DNA of 64,000 nucleotides. Origin: Incurvaria masculella (Eukaryota; Arthropoda; Insecta; Lepidoptera; Incurvariidae). The notes beneath the pieces were generated by a model. That model worked only from the letters and a program-made list of their open reading frames with translations. It made no database searches and was not told where the DNA came from. Position numbers and translations under genes: made by a program. This document shows positions 21,467 through 33,876 of this stretch, piece after piece (positions within the stretch are counted from its first letter, which is position 1; every line of letters starts with the position of its first letter). The stretch covers positions 379,501-443,500 of the forward strand of contig OX335659.1 in NCBI GenBank assembly GCA_946894095.1, in the 5' to 3' direction.

Positions 21467-23895
21467 TTAAGATTATTGTACTAGCCAATGCGTATGGTTT
21501 GTTTGCGTTAAGTTCCTAAACCTTATGAAATGAGAACATGAAAAAAAAAAATTCAGCTAACGTTACACCAATATAGTAAAAAAATATTGGAGAAAATGGT
21601 ATTTTTTGCATGGAAAAAAATTCTTAAATCAGGTCTTAAACGTATTCTTTTTCAGGTTTGCTGCTGATATTGATGGTAACTGATATTGATTTAAATATTT
21701 TTAAAAAACTTTAAATTATCTACCAATTTAGTTAAGGTTATGTTTAACTTTGTGAAATTACTATAACGAAACAATTATAAAACCGGTTTCACGCGTTATG
21801 CCGGTTGGTCACATTTCGAATAATCTATTCCGAGCTGCTCTAACTAAGCGACGACGTCAGGATCTGGCTATTTCGTTTCAATCGCAAAAATTGGTCGAAA
21901 ATGTTAAGGTGAAAGGATGCTCTTAAAAATAATCGAGGCCGCTCCGCAGAGCTGCCTCTCTTGTGAATCTAGCCGTGAAGATACATCGCAGCGGGCGCCG
22001 CCATCGATCCGGCAATATTTATAGCGCTGGAAGCCGCAGAAGAAATAAAGATCGACATTGTTGCCATATCTGGAGCTGCAATCTTGCCAAGAGACGGCGT
22101 AGGACGGGGAACACACGGTGGCGAGGCCACGCTCATAAATCACGTATTATGAGAGCCGAACGTATGAGTCGCGTCGCGTGCTCGGAGATAGTCAGTATTG
22201 CGAGCGACTATACTCGCGTCTCCTCACTCCCATTACGTATTACGTTCTTTTGTGAAGACGATTTGATGGCCTCAATGTTTGTTTTTATGAAAGCCGTTCC
22301 GTATTATGTTCTATGTGGTTTGAAGCGTGTAACCTTGTTTGTTATGATTGAGGCGGTATATATTTGTCTTGTCTGCATATGCTCTATGCTTCTTGAAGGT
22401 ATTTGGGAAGCTAATGCGATTCAGTCTAGAGACTAGTTGACACGAGGCCAGAAGCAGCAGTGAGGCAGCGCAGGAGACAAAAAAGCGATATTACTATTGT
22501 AACGCCCGTTCCGAGAAGGAACTATTGTACCGTGTACGAATTTAGCACTGCCCGCTGCGCTGACAAGACGAACAGAGTGTGGGAGTAAGACGTCAACTCA
22601 AGTACCACTACCGTGAGTTAGAGCGAGATGGATCATATCTACACGATGAGACCACTAATGAAATCGTTATCGGTACATAGGAGTCGCGCTCGTGTAATGT
22701 TAATTTTTTTTTGTCAAAAAATATGATTTGTCTTGTTTTAATTAAAGAAAACATGGTGACCTGCGCCATTATAGATCGTTAAGTGAATGGGCATAATAAA
22801 CCTGGACAAATACCCTTTTTATCTGGTAAATGAGGTAAACCCACTGATTCTTTGTCGATGAAGTTTCTTAACTTTTGCTCATTATTTTAAAGTAAAACTT
22901 TTTTAATTTTAAATTATTTTGAAGCTACATGGCGTTTTAGAATATTTTTGAGTAAACAAAAAATTCCGTACATTTTGTCGGAAATTTTTTTAATTTCATC
23001 CATTAGTTGACTCCGTGTGTCTATACATTCTAAGCCTATGGGCAGGACAGTTGAAGCAAACACACGACTCGGGACATTGCAATATTAAGTAAGAGTCAGA
23101 GTCGCTTGGCAATCGGCAGGCAATTTATGCATGGAAATGGCTGTTTTTATTACTTTCCGCGCTGAAGAAACCTGAAATTTTATCTCCCACATTCACATTT
23201 TAAGTGCTGTTTCCGCCTTATTAGCCGTCCAGTCAACTTTTGGGGTAGTCACTTTCCACACCACTTGCTGCCTCGAAACTGGACGCGTGTAAACGCGCTG
23301 ACAGGTAAGTGTGGCAATCACGGACTAAAGGATATTATCTGTAGTAGTATAAACGCATCGGTAGAGGGAGTGTATCTGTCTCGAAAGAAATCAAACTCCT
23401 ATAATCAAAATATTGAATTTATTTAAAAAAAGTGTCGGTCCACAAAACGCGCGACAAAGAACATAGTTAATCACTTCGTATTTCGCCTGTCGGTGACTTT
23501 GTCAAGACCCGTTTTCTCAAGAACGCGTGGACGTATTATGTTGATATTAATGATGTCAAATTCTTAGGATTATGGTCTCTTGGGGCTGTACAAAAAAAGT
23601 TCTACATCAACGCGATCAAAAAATACGGCCATTTATGACGCATGTTTTGTCACTCGCAAATAAATCAAAACCTGTACTTCCTGTTGACCTAGAATCCTAA
23701 AATTTGGCAAGAAGTAAGATCTTCTGAAGATCTAAGACTGAGTGTGTTCTGAACGAGAGGCTTCGACTGAATCTTGAAAGGATATTGAATGAATTTATTT
23801 TTTGAGATACACGAAGCATTAGGAAGGCCCGGGTCAAGCCAGTTTAGAGAAATTATGTATTTTTTCAAACTGTCATTGGCTCTAAGGGGTAACTG
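21467..23895. other. Unassigned sequence
   Basis: The longest ORF (21963-22436, plus, 157 codons) is Arg/Ser-rich at its start and hydrophobic at its end, with no recognisable domain; I do not call it a gene. No repeat of the window recurs here, so this is a candidate for older unique DNA. Confidence 0.35.
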
Positions 23896-25865
23896 ACAGC
23901 TTTAGGCAACTAAATGGTACCTAATTTTCATGTATTGTATTAGGCTAACATAACGTATGTAGGTGCGGAATTATCCACTCCCAAAAAAAAAAAAACCGAC
24001 GCCGAACCATGTACGAGCAACAGAAATACTACAACCCGCCAGTCACAGGTTCGAATCTTTCTTCAGATGAATGCTTAGATAAAAAACATGCTGAATATTA
24101 CAATGCTTCAAAATGGCCGACCTAAAATAATATATTCCCTATCGTGCGCATTAGGAATCGAGGGAAGAAATACGAAGCAGAAAATAAATAATTCGCAAGG
24201 CCAGTCAACTCCGCAAAGTAAGAATCGTCCCGGAAACCTTCGCGGTCAGCAATATGTAAATATTGTGTTTATTGCTGACACTGATATATTTTATGACCCG
24301 CTCATCGGCGTTCGATTTTTTTTGTTATTTATTGATTTCTCCGCAAAACGGCGCCGTTTCCCCGGCCCTAAACCCATTGCTCAGTCGCTGGCCGGCTGTA
24401 CAGGGTTGTCACACTCGACTATACATTTGAAATTGTATTCTTGTTAAGTAAATAGTCTGACAAAACACAGTCGATTTTTTCTGTTTTCTTACTAAGCCAC
24501 ACTGCTCACCCCCAGGTAAATATAACTCAATCGATATTCTTTTTTTATCTGAGATCTGAAGTGACACCCGCACGGGCAAAAAGACAACCAGGCAATCAAA
24601 TGCACTAGTGTGCATTTGATATTTTTTCATCTTTTAGTCAAATGTATGGTGTGCCAGACGTAATTCATATTTTTGGCTAATTTTACAATACCGTTTAGTT
24701 AGAAAATAGAATGGTTAGAACCAAAAGATAAGTAGTTTCCACATTTTGTTCAATCGAGCTAAGTTTACATGAGCCGTGTTTACGAAAAGTTGGTCAAAAA
24801 GGATTAACTATGTTTGTTTAGATTTTCACTTTTGGTCGAAATATTATGTTAAATTTACGGATAAACACGGTTTAGCTTACTTATTTAGCTCGACGTCCAG
24901 TCAATTAGCATCCGAATGGACGAAGCAGCAAAGGACATGTCACGAATCCTGATGATGTCCACAGCGTGGTGGACGAAAGCACCTAGGATTAAATATTATA
25001 TCTGAAGATTTTTTTATAAAACTGAATATAGATACCACACCAAATAGTGGAACTAGTGGCATACCGGTGCTATCCTTATATTACACAGCTACATTTCAAA
25101 TAAAAGTTTAATATTTATTAAACCTATACTTCTAATGACACATCGTCATAAAATAGAACTTATGAGGAAGCAATTCGCCTTAAAGTGTGCGACAACCCTA
25201 GAAAGTTGACGATGCACGGGTAAGAGGCGGCGATTTTTTCAGGGCCCCACCGACGAGCGTTATATATTTTCTTTGCCATAAAATTCGCGAGAGTATGTTG
25301 ATTTATAGCGGTCAGTACAGTTCGTCCGTTAACTCTTGATACACTTCTTCTACGCAACGGGAAGTGTTGCACCCTTTTAGTTCGAGCAGAGGGTGAGATC
25401 ATGAAACAATCGACACACTACAGAGCCTCGCATTCGCCACTCAATCTACCCTCCTACATAAAACAGACTGATGTATACTCCGCGCTTCGCTTATGGTTAT
25501 TTCTCGTCTTGAGATTATATTTCGGGTCTTCTTGAATACGGGGTCTTTATTATGGCTCACACAATCAACCCTTGAGAGCGGAATTAATGAATGAAAACTT
25601 TTTGGACTGTGCAGTAAGTACACGAGCTTAAAAATATCACAACAATACTAATCCTTACGCACTCTTAAGGTATTTTTCTGTATGCCAGACATGCCTTACA
25701 TTCGCCGTTTGCATTAAGGCACAATATGGCAGATTTTGCCCCAAAATATCTTCTGTCACCGTCTGCAGTAATTCGGGTAAAATTAAGCACAAATATTAAT
25801 TCATGATTGCAATATGGACACTGCTCGCGAAAGGTTTGCTTGAATACGCGTTGTTATGTATAATC
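23896..25865. other. Unassigned, with a decayed SINE edge
   Basis: 23900-23985 resembles the SINE 3' half in plus orientation (GGTACCTAATTTTCATGTAT, then TTAGGCTAACATAACG), strongly diverged and followed by an A run. The rest shows no feature. Confidence 0.35.
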
Positions 25866-26412
25866 TTAAGGTGGCCCATCCCGGAGGGACGAACTCATTC
25901 GCGGGCACTATACAAAACCGTGCTGTTGCGCTCTGGAACCTGGGGAAATGGCCTGTCCATTTCTCCAGGTTGAGGTCCGTGATGAGGAAGATGCAACATG
26001 TCCACAAAAAAGACAATGTGCATAGTGTATGATTTGGTAAGATTTACGAAAATTTTGATTTCAAAACGACTTTTAGCTAAAAGTAAACCACGACCGCTGT
26101 AGTAAAAAATCTAACAAAAACCAAACACATTATTAAACTTGATTAAATAAGCTATGTCTGATGACCAAATGTTTTTAAGATGTTCTTAATTTATCATTGC
26201 GTAATCCACCTTCAAAGTTATTGTATAAAACGCGCGAAAAATTCGAACTTTCGGACCTTATAACTAAAACCAAACACAATTTTACAATGCCAATGGTCAT
26301 CAGACTTCTAGTTCGATCAAATAAAGCTATTTTGAGCAAAATTTTGGATCTCTGACAAGAAATATGGGCGTGATCTTCTTTCCCCGAAGATGAGCGGGAT
26401 GGCCCACCTTAA
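25866..26412 (+). mobile_element. TTAA MITE, complete but diverged
   Basis: TTAA at both ends (25866-25869, 26409-26412) enclosing GGTGGCCCATCCCGGAGGGA and the mirrored end ATGAGCGGGATGGCCCACC. Non-coding, 547 bp. TTAA target sites fit piggyBac-type (or Kolobok-type) transposases; no autonomous partner is in the window. Confidence 0.85.
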
Positions 26413-27585
26413 GGCTGCGACTAAAAAAGGATGGAGTTGCAATAGAATTAAGATTGTTTCGTGACTAATTATGGTAAAAGTGAGTCTCATCTCTAGTGCA
26501 TGTCTTAAATTTCACTTATGAGCATATTTTGATGCATATCGTTTCTCAGTAGTGCCCGGAATCTCACCAAGGAGTGGTGTGTATATATTGTATGCAGGTC
26601 CAACACTACATCAGTTTTATACTAACGATCACAAATCTGATGTCCTCCGTTTACCACATAATGAATGACGGAGCGTATAATACAGTAGCGACTGCCCCGA
26701 CCTTGGACTCACGACATGCGAACATCGATTTCAAGCCTACCCCGGCCGACATTGAGACGAAACAATATGTTTCGTGCACAATATTTCTGTTCACATTTGC
26801 TAAGGTAAATTGATATGAAGCCTTTTAACAAATGAAATTAATAGTTTGACTTAATTTTTATTCATCTATACAACTATAAACAAGCTGAAGATTTTGTTTG
26901 TTTTAAGGTCCCGTCGCAAAAATTTAAAAAAGGGTTCTTTTGATGCCGTCACAAAAACGGAACCATTCTATTTTCGTCCTATCTACAAGTTAGTCAGTCC
27001 GTCTGTCCGTCTATATCGCAGCCATTGAACGCGAATATTATTCTTATTTATTGGAAAGTGTTTTCACTGAACCGCTATTAACGGTTTTGTAAGATTACCA
27101 AAAAAATATAAATTAACCGTCTGGCCATATTAACGGTTGTTTAAAAAATCTGAAAAAATAAATACAAATTTACAACAAAGCCAACCATCACGCCGCTTCT
27201 CCGGAGAGGAAGACAGAGTGATAGAGCGCCGTACGGTTGTTATTTCTTTCGGTTCCTCCACAGACATACATCAGCCTATCAAGCTAGGCAGCAGCTGACC
27301 GGCCAGTCGGTTCGCGATACCAGGAAAGCAACGTGCCACCCGACTCAGAATAGGAACACTTTTATGTATCACAGTTTTATAAACACAACCGCTCCGGATC
27401 CGCTCCGCTCGAGCATTAACCGGCTCTATTCGCGTGGACGTTTGCAGCGTTTTAAGGAGCACCTTAGGAAACGCCTTTAAAATCATAAAAAGTCCGTTTA
27501 TTTTTACGACTCACTTACGTGGCCACCCAGTTTCAGTTGCGGCGATCCAGAGACGGGCAGCTCGCGGCACAAACGTCTGAAAACA
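26413..27585. other. Unassigned, with old repeat debris
   Basis: 26905-27010 (GGTCCCGTCGCAAAAATT; GTCCGTCTGTCCGTC) resembles a distant relative of the hairpin repeat. Otherwise nothing. Confidence 0.35.
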
Positions 27586-27883
27586 AAACCGGCCAAGTGC
27601 GAGTCGGACTCGCACACAAAGGGTTCCGTCCCATCGCACAAGATTGAGCACAAAAAAATATCTTTTTTTGTATGGAGCCCCCCTTTAATTTTTTATCTTT
27701 TTTAATGTTACCTATTTGTTGTTATAGCGGCATTATAAATACAAACTCTGTGAAAATTTCAGCTGTCTACCTATTACGGTTCATGAGATACAGCCCTGTG
27801 ACAGATGAACGGACGGACGGACGGACAGCGGAGGCTTAGTAATAGGGTTCTGTTTTCACCCTTTGGGTACGGAACCCTAAAAA
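27586..27883 (+). repeat. Hairpin-ended GGAC repeat
   Basis: AACCGGCCAAGTGCGAGTCG at the left, a GGAC tract at about 27811-27827 and GGGTACGGAACCCTAAAAA at the right. It ends 38 bp before a Transib element. Confidence 0.85.
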
Positions 27884-27921
27884 TGGCGCGTCGCATTACA
27901 AGAATGGGCGAGACGCCGCCG

Positions 27922-28804
27922 CACAGTGGTCCCGATTTGAAAAAAAAGGGACATAGGCCCCCTTATGACTATTGACGTATTTTTTTTTTATAATTGGAAG
28001 CAGACAACCAACATTTGAGATTCTATGTAGCAGTTGTTATCATACGTCAAGAAACGGCGAAGAAAAAAAATATTTAGTTTTTTCTTGTATGGATGATTTC
28101 ACATTTATATTTTTTTCTACTAAGTGCTGCTAGGATCCGCTTTGAAACTTTCAAAATAATTAGAACCTACTTAAATACACTTTTGAAAAAAAAATTAGCT
28201 GCTACCTCTTGCAACCTTCTGAGAAAAAAAATATTTAGTTTTTTCTTGTATGGATGATTTCACATTTATATTTTTTCTACCAAGTCCTGCTAGAATCCGC
28301 TTTGAAACTTGCAAAATAATTAGAGCCTACTTAAACACACTTTTGGAAAAAAAATTAGCTGCTACCTCTTGCAACCTTCTTAGAAAAAAAAATATTTATG
28401 TTTTTCTTGTATGGACGATTTCATATTTATATTTTTTTCTACCAAGTCCTGCTAGGATCCGCGTTAAAAATTTTCAAAATAACTGCAGCATATTCAATTA
28501 CATTTAAAAAAAAATAACCATACATTTCATTTATTAGAATTGGGGTACAAAGTTAAAAAATATTTAGAAAATATAGTAGCTTTCCTCGTAAATGTGATGA
28601 ATGGCTTGTTTTTTAATGATTTTTTTCATAAAATTTAATTGGTTATTAGACATTGCACTGCTCACTTGTTGTGTCAAGGTTTCTGAACCACAACGTATCA
28701 AGCAGCCAGCTTACAGAGTTTACAATTTCTAGACGCTAAACAATCTTGCTGAATTACCCATATTTATCTTTTAATAAAACATAACTAGCAAGAGCATTTG
28801 CAAC
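27922..28804 (+). repeat. Left inverted repeat of the Transib (about 883 bp)
   Basis: Mirrored by 30468-33871 once the two insertions are removed (about 882 bp), down to the inner boundary at GAGCATTTGCAAC. It contains CACAGTG, then A-rich sequence 19 bp in, and three tandem units of about 160 bp. Confidence 0.88.
28061..28500. repeat. Tandem repeat of about 160 bp inside the left TIR
   Basis: Units start at about 28061, 28220 and 28381 with AAAAAAAATATTTAGTTTTT, contain TGTATGGATGATTTCACATT and end near CTCTTGCAACCTTCT. The third unit is shorter and diverged at its end. The mirrored array lies at about 31370-31810. Confidence 0.85.
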
Positions 28805-28904
28805 AGGTACAATGATATCTGGCTTTCATATACATGTTTTGCCTAAACTAGCTGCCCATATCGTTTTTTTCTCATATCAAACGAATTATAATTTATATTA
28901 TATT

Positions 28905-29740
28905 ATATACATGGCTTAGGTAAGGAAAAACATTACAAACGGGGTTATGTAATGACAATGATAGATGGTAAAATTAATAGTGTAGTAACAGGTACTGCAA
29001 CTTCGACATGTAGCATTTGTGAAGCAAAACCCTCACAAATGAATGATCTTGATAAGTTGTCTGAAAGACAACTGAAAAAAGTCTGGTCTGTCCACGCTTC
29101 ATCTATGGATTCGGTGTCTGGAGTGTTTACTCCATATTTCGTACAATAGCGATTTCAAAAAATGGAGTGCTCGCCAAGAAGATCATAAATCATTAAGAAA
29201 AATAAAGAAGGATCAAGTACTCGCAGATTTCCGCAGTAAAATGGGAATTTTGGTGGATGTAGTAAAGCAAGGAGTAGGCACTACTAATAATGGCAATACT
29301 GCAAGAACTTTTTTCAGAAACGAGTAGTTTATCTGCGGCAATTACAGGACTTGATGAAAATGTAATTCTCCGAATTGCTGTCCTGCTGCAAATTATAAGT
29401 TCTGGGAAACCAGTAAACATCCTCAAATTTGAGAATACGCACGGGAAACGGTACAATTATACGTTTCTCTTTACGAGTGGTATTATATGCCAGCATGTCT
29501 GCATAAACTTCTGATTCATGGAGCGGAAATAATAAAACATTTCTCCCATACTCCAATAGAAAAGCTATCTGAAGAAGCTTCGGAGGCGAGAAATAAAGAC
29601 TTTCGCAATCTCAGAGAGCATCACTCAAGGAAAATTGGCAGAACTCACACGAACACAGACATTTTACACAACTTTCTCGTATCATCAGATCCTGTTATTT
29701 CTTACATACGTCCACGGTACACGAAGCCTGCACATCTTGA
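28905..29740 (+). pseudogene. Transib transposase, C-terminal part, degenerate
   Basis: Translation in shifting frames shows features of the Transib/RAG1-core C-terminal region: MTMIDGK then CSIC (a CxxC), the GTTNNGNTART motif, SAAITGLDENVI, YYMPACLHKLLIHGAEIIKH and the acidic EKLSEEASEARNKDFRNLRE block, which by analogy with RAG1 carries the third catalytic glutamate. The N-terminal half with both catalytic aspartates is absent, and at least two stops or frame changes (near 29147 and 29325) interrupt the rest, so the copy cannot mobilise itself. The family was identified from remembered motifs, independently supported by the ends. Confidence 0.8.
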
Positions 29741-30231
29741 AATGTTTCCAGAAACACTTAACTTGCTTATTTTAGACAAAGAAGAAATGTTCGATTATGA
29801 TATTGATATCAACATTGACATGGACATTGTATTTTATGTATGTGTGCGTTATATTGTAAATCCACACAACATACTTATATTTTGGGCGGTTGGTATTGAC
29901 TACTTCGAGATTTCATTTTTATTTACTTTTAGCTAGTGCTTGTTTTAAACGTTAAACATTAAGAAATCCCGTTTGTAATGTTTATAATATGTGTCCTTAC
30001 ATGTATGCCATGAATATAAAGTAATGTAAATTTGAATTCGACTAAATGATATACTTTATGAAACAAAACTGTTTATGCAGCTAATTTAGGCAAAACTTGT
30101 CCATAAAAGCCAGTTATTTATTATTTATTGTTTCGGAATAATCACCATGCAGGCATAGAAACATGATAACATTGTAAACGCTTCGAATTTCTGATTCATG
30201 ATAACTTGTTTGCAGCCGCTATTGCTTAGTT

Positions 30232-30467
30232 ATGTTTTTTTAAAAGATAAATATGGGCCAATCGGCAAGATTGTGTAGGCTCCAACAATTGTATACTCTG
30301 TAAGATGGCTGCTTGCTGATGTGTTTCAGAAAAGTTAAAACAAAAGTGAGCACTTCAATGTCTAGTAACAAAATTATGCTATATAAAAAACATTCAATAA
30401 TAGGTCATTCGCCACATTTTAGAGGGAAGGTAATATATTTTCGTAATAACTTCTTAACTTTGTACGT
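30232..30467. repeat. Diverged duplicate of the inner right TIR
   Basis: AAAAGATAAATATGGGCCAA, CTCTGTAAGATGGCTGCTTG and AAGTGAGCACTTCAATGTCT repeat, with divergence, the wording of 30497-30628 and of 31225-31330. The right arm thus has an extra subterminal unit that the left arm lacks. Confidence 0.7.
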
Positions 30468-30628
30468 GTTGCAAATGCTCTTGCTAGTTATGTTTTATTA
30501 AAAGATAAATATGGGTAATTCAGCAAGATTGTTTAGCGTCTAGAAATTGTAAACTCTGTAAGCTGGCTGCTTGATACGTTGTGGTTCAGAAACCTTGACA
30601 CAACAAGTGAGCACTGCAATGTCTAATA

Positions 30629-31217
30629 TGTTCTTGAATGTTTAACTTATGTACACACACACCTTGACGAGTTTTCCATTGCTTCACATAAACACACATA
30701 CAGAACTAGAGCCAAAGATTCCAAATCGCTGTTATTACCCTACAATAGATTACGTAAAGCCGATAGTCATGGAGATTTGACAAAAGTAAAGATGTATAAT
30801 CACATATCTCCAGCAATCAGGTCTTTGGCTCCAGTAAAGTTCAAAAAAAGAATGAAATTTTTCTTAACCCAAAATGTTACATATTCCTTGCAAGAATATT
30901 TTGAAATGACAATTGCCTAAAGGCATCGCTTTTTTATCTATTTCTATTGTTTTCATTGTTGTTGCTGTTGTTGTTATTCCTATTATTATTAGTATTGTTT
31001 TATTGCTGATATGTCTTTAGTTTCTACAGTGACTGAATTTATATTCTTAATGTATTTTTAATTACTTAATTTTATCATTTTATTGCTTTTTATATTTTTG
31101 ATGTGAACTTTTTGAAAATTTAATATTGTAATTGACTATTTTTATAGCATGATGGATTTTTCCACCGATAATGCTCGCCGAAATAAAAACATTTTGATTT
31201 GATTTGATTTGATTTGA
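30629..31217 (+). mobile_element. 5'-truncated LINE inserted in the Transib arm
   Basis: Flanked by TCTAATA at 30622-30628 and 31218-31224; the undisturbed left arm of the Transib has this heptamer once, which proves the insertion. It opens with an RT C-terminal coding remnant (HISPAIRSLAPVKFKKRMKFFL region, stop near 30920), then a 3' UTR and a (GATTT)n tail at 31194-31217. Confidence 0.9.
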
Positions 31218-31899
31218 TCTAATAACCAATGTTAATTTTATGAAAAAAAATCATTAAAAAACAAGCCATTCATCACATTTACGAGGAAAGCTACTATATT
31301 TTCTAAATAATATTTAACTTTGTACCCCAATTGTAATAAATGAAATGTATGGCACTTTTTTTTAAATGTAATTAAATATGCTGCAGTTATTTTGAAAATT
31401 TTTAACGCGGATCCTAGCAGGACTTGGTAGAAAAAAATATAAATATGAAATCGTCCATACAAGAAAAACATAAATATTTTTTTTCTCGGAAGGTTGCAAG
31501 AGGTAGCAGGTAATTTTTTTTCCAAAAGTGTGTTTAAGTAGGCTCTAATTATTTTGAAAGTTTCACAGCGGATCCTAGCAGGACTTAGTAGAAAAAAATA
31601 TAAATGTGAAATCATCCATACATGAAAAAACAATTTTTTTTTTTCTCAGAAGGTTGCGAGAGGTAGCAGCTAATTTTTTTTTTAAAAGTGTATTTAAGTA
31701 GGTTCTAATTATTTTGAAAGTTTCAAAGCGGATCCTAGCAGCACTTAGTAGAAAAAAATATAAATGTGAAATCATCCATACAAGAAAAAACTAAATTTTT
31801 TTTTTCTTCGCCGTTTCTTGACGTATGATAACAACTCCTACATAGAATCTCAAATGTTGGTTGTCTGCTTCCAATTATAAAAAAAAGTACGTCAATAGT

Positions 31900-33820
31900 T
31901 GATAGCGACCGGCCAGCGAGCGTTCGGTTCCCGGGTGACACGCGGAACCCGAACGGCTGGCTGCTCTTCGCTACGCAAGCACAGCTCCGACGATACTCCG
32001 CTCCCTCCTTGGCGAGGACCGACTCAGCGTCGGGACCTACCGAGCCGCCGAGTGATGCACCCGGCTACGGAACCTCCCCAGGGCACCGGAGCGCTTTGTG
32101 ACTTGAAATTAAACCACAAGCGTCTGGATGTAGAGCCGAGCTGTACCCCCGACCAGGTTGCCGGCAGCACGCCTTAACTTCTGCACCGCATGTACCGCAA
32201 TCGCACCACGAGCACCGCACTTCAAAGTCAATAGACTTGACCTGACTGGTCAGAGTCTAAACTCGTAAGGCGGAAGGCCATTATAAACTTTAAATAAACT
32301 ATGAAACTTTAAACTATAAAAACTATATCAACTTTGAAACTTTGCCGAACCCACTTGGTTGGCGTAGAGAAGCGAACTATATAGGCAGCGTCTCCGACCC
32401 GTTTAGTCGGAGCGCCAGTACGATCTGGCCCCATTGTGTTAGGGACCCTTATTTATACCTGACCTGATTGATATGGTGCGGTCTGCGGTGCGGGGGGCAG
32501 AAGGGAAAGCGAACGGACGGCAATCTGTCGAGAATATTTCTCGCTGTCATTCTTTATTGACATACTATAATAAAATATAAAACACATACAAAAACAAATA
32601 TACATAATTCTGCACATGTACTATAAAATGTTCCACAGTTTACTTTCTAACATTAATACATTTGTCCTAAAGCTGTAAAGTTATTCTGTTTAACCTAAAT
32701 AATAACACAATGATTATGTATACTTTAAAATAGGATTTCACATGTGATATTAAATAATGTCATGTAACTTGATAGAAAACTTCTAACGCACACAATCCTT
32801 TAAACGATGCTTTCCTATATATTTATCTTGGATTGCTACCAAAGAAACATTACTTTAAAATCCTAATGCTTTGCAAACGTCTTTCAATATAGGTATTTAT
32901 ATAAACAAAATGCAAAATTATGCAAACATCCTCTTTACATATTAAATACACAAATCACTTAAAACAGCTATCAAATGATACTTAAGCTCTAAAAACCTTC
33001 ATGCTATTAATAAGTCTTAAAATATTAGGAATGTCTATTTTATATACACTATATATTTCCATTATACGTACTTTACACTTTCTAAGCTTTCCTCAAAGTA
33101 TGAGATGCAAAACAGAACTCTCTATAATATCTTTAAATTTGTACTCTAAATACAAGTAATGTTCATACCAATAGATATAAATACTTTACACTTTCTAAGG
33201 CTTTCTATATAATAATGATAAACAAAGACAAACTTTATAATACCATATTTGTTTGTATGCACACCCCTAAAAGCTATTTCTATATGCATAAAACAATATG
33301 TTACTCAATACTTACTATAAATGTATATTACATGTGTGTACATATGAGACATTTACTTAGGTATTTCCAAAATGCTACCTACAAACATACCTAAGTAAAT
33401 TCACATGGTTACTATTAAAACGCACACCTGCATACTATAAAATTCTTTAAACCCAAGACGGCTCGCCGCACCGAGCCGACGCACAATAGGTTTATTGCGA
33501 TCAGCTGCGTGAAACTATGCCCTGCCAAATATTTCCTGAAACAACCTTTAGATAACTGCCGCGCCGCATAAGGCGGACGCGCAGGTGGGCAGACAATAGT
33601 GGCTTTACAGCGTGCCGCGTTTACAGCCCTCAGGTGCACGAACTTTACATGGAATCAAGGAAATATTCTACCTCTAAAATACTTTAAACAATTACTTTAA
33701 TCTGTCTCAGGTGCGGCGACAAACAACAAACACTTTAAAAACTAAACACGTGCAGCACTATTCTATAAAAATATATACAGGAAATGTCTACCTTAAAGTT
33801 TTATAATCGCGTCGCCAACA
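31900..33820. mobile_element. Apparent solo LTR, 1921 bp
   Basis: It starts TGATAGCGACCGGCC and ends GTCGCCAACA, so it has TG...CA termini, and is flanked by ATAGT (31895-31899 and 33821-33825). The left Transib arm has this site once. TG...CA with a 5-bp duplication is the hallmark of LTR retrotransposons. No internal coding region or second LTR was seen, hence a solo LTR left by recombination. It is GC-rich at 31900-32230 and AT-rich afterwards. Family and coding strand are unknown. Confidence 0.7.
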
Positions 33821-33876
33821 ATAGTCATAAGGGGGCCTATGTCCCTTTTTTTTCAAATCGGGACCACTGTGCGCCG

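Larger units (their letters stand above)
27922..33871 (+). mobile_element. Transib-type DNA transposon with nested insertions
   Basis: Outer ends are CACAGTGGTCCCGATTTGAA and its exact complement; the outermost 53 bp of both arms are identical. The element is flanked by CGCCG at 27917-27921 and 33872-33876, a perfect 5-bp GC-rich target duplication as typical of Transib. The CACAGTG terminus equals the V(D)J recombination heptamer, as expected for the RAG1-related family. Inside lie a degenerate transposase, two long inverted repeats, a LINE tail (30629-31217) and an apparent solo LTR (31900-33820). Subtracting both insertions and one copy of each of their duplications leaves about 3.43 kb. 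Confidence 0.93.
30468..33871 (-). repeat. Right inverted repeat of the Transib, interrupted twice
   Basis: Three pieces: 30468-30628, 31218-31899 and 33821-33871. Together they form the mirror image of 27922-28804. The breaks coincide with the two nested insertions listed below. Confidence 0.88.

Noticed and set aside
21963..22436. 157-codon plus-strand ORF as a gene
   Set aside because: No domain, biased start, no splice or neighbour support; compatible with chance.
28061..28500. CRISPR-like direct repeats
   Set aside because: Units of 160 bp adjoin without spacers and lie in a transposon arm of a eukaryotic genome.
31900..33820. LINE or TIR transposon as the second insertion in the Transib
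   Set aside because: No A-rich tail and no inverted ends; TG...CA plus a 5-bp duplication fits an LTR better.
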